Positions 63,452 through 64,000 of a stretch of 64,000 nt of DNA are shown in pieces. This DNA comes from Legionella rubrilucens (GTDB taxonomy: Bacteria > Pseudomonadota > Gammaproteobacteria > Legionellales > Legionellaceae), in the NCBI RefSeq assembly GCF_001468125.1, contig NZ_LNYT01000006.1, positions 1 to 64,000 on the forward strand. Reading direction: 5' to 3'. The translations under genes and the position numbers were made by a program. The notes under the pieces are model-generated. The model did no database searches. It was not told where the DNA came from and was given only the letters and a program-made list of their open reading frames with translations. How positions within the stretch are numbered: position 1 is the stretch's first letter; each line of letters starts with the position of its first letter.

Positions 63452-64000
63452 ATGCCCTTTAGTATTGACCTGAAAACCGTGCAACAAACCAAACAATGGA
63501 CTTTCAAGCACACCGAAGAAGCCCAGCGTCTACAAGCCCTTCTCGACCAAGGTGACCGCAAAGGTTATATCCAGCGGTTGCGTGAACTCAACGACAAGCA
63601 CAAGTTCACCCGCACACAGGGTAAAGTGTATGAGTTGTTTGATGAAGGGGAAATGATTCAGGTCCCCATCAAGTTTCAAGTCAAAAAATCAGTCATTACC
63701 TGGTCATTTATCGCCCCTTTCGATAAAACCCACCAATCCTTTCGCGATGAGGTTTTTAATACCGCCGCTAAAGCGCATGCCTGTGTTGCCAATTCCTGTG
63801 AAACGTATTACCGGGGTACCGACCACCTTCATTTAAAAGAAATGCACAGCTACGCTGAAGAAGCCTTTTTCAATCACAACCACTACCGTACAGCCAATGG
63901 CGGCCCCATTACCCCGGTTGAAGTGTATGAGCATCTATTTGGTTTTTACGCGCAGCAGGAAGGCAGAAAATTCATACCAACCCCGTGGGAAAGGGATAAC
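63452..64000 (+). CDS. N-terminal part of an unknown protein (3' end outside window)
   Basis: The frame is open from the ATG at 63452 to the last base, 183 codons. The protein is soluble and charged: MPFSIDLKTVQQTKQWTF, a helix EEAQRLQALLDQGDRKGYIQ, and later a Cys/His/Tyr-rich part (HACVANSCETYYRGTDHLHL, HSYAEEAFFNHNHYRTANGG). The His and Tyr cluster could be a metal or catalytic site, but I recognise no family. It is divergent from the 857-residue gene and may share PmrA-type control. Confidence 0.6.
   Translation, partial: MPFSIDLKTVQQTKQWTFKHTEEAQRLQALLDQGDRKGYIQRLRELNDKHKFTRTQGKVYELFDEGEMIQVPIKFQVKKSVITWSFIAPFDKTHQSFRDEVFNTAAKAHACVANSCETYYRGTDHLHLKEMHSYAEEAFFNHNHYRTANGGPITPVEVYEHLFGFYAQQEGRKFIPTPWERDN

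Overview
The window reads as a chromosomal segment of a Legionella species. The evidence is a core of gammaproteobacterial housekeeping genes interleaved with genes typical of Legionella: Fic, PP2C-like, ankyrin and F-box proteins, eukaryotic-looking enzymes, and promoters that fit the PmrA response regulator. Base composition looks moderate and richer in GC than L. pneumophila by eye; I did not compute it. I see no tRNA, rRNA, CRISPR array or intact insertion sequence.

Layout. 0-7 kb: the tail of an unknown gene, a small exported protein, a LuxR-type regulator next to a secreted GH18 chitinase, and a very large PAS/histidine kinase/receiver/GGDEF/EAL protein. 7-15 kb: envelope and ribosome genes (lpxB with a GnnA-like dehydrogenase that fits the diamino-sugar lipid A of Legionella, rnhB, rsfS-rlmH-mrdA-rodA) and a peptide transporter. 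15-21.7 kb: a hutU-hutH-aldehyde dehydrogenase-SDR-rnhA-dnaQ run with overlapping genes. 21.8-24.4 kb: L,D-transpeptidase, a small unknown, erpA, mnmA. 24.5-34.2 kb: the classical yceD-rpmF-plsX-fabHDG-acpP-fabF-mltG-tmk-holB-pilZ-tatD run.

Accessory regions. 34.2-37.9 kb holds a PP2C-fold protein and a receiver-like protein divergent from a Fic protein whose promoter carries a PmrA-type box; this resembles the modifier/eraser effector pair AnkX/Lem3. 37.9-41.8 kb is a six-gene minus-strand operon: MNIO-type peptide modification genes (DUF692, DUF2063, DUF2282 = bufferin system) followed by YceI, cytochrome b561 and YceI. It is preceded by a frameshifted two-cysteine mini-gene and a Fur-like box. 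41.8-47.2 kb: two MFS transporters, anmK, and a squalene-synthase-like gene with a glycosyltransferase. 47.2-51.8 kb: a stress-type island with a type IB topoisomerase, several very small acidic proline-rich proteins and a GSP39-like SDR. 51.9-64 kb is effector-like territory: a decayed F-box gene, a eukaryotic-type serine dehydratase, a headless GTPase-like protein, an ankyrin protein with a cysteine-protease-like N terminus, a second F-box-like protein, a methyltransferase-like protein, and an 857-residue protein with ankyrin-like and two HEPN-like R-x4-H motifs.

The strongest non-obvious signal is a shared promoter geometry (hexamer-N5-hexamer-N10-extended -10) in front of four uncharacterised genes (Fic, methyltransferase-like, HEPN-like, and the gene at the right edge). 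It suggests a co-regulated set of Dot/Icm effector candidates. All homology calls were made by eye from the sequence; no database search was run.
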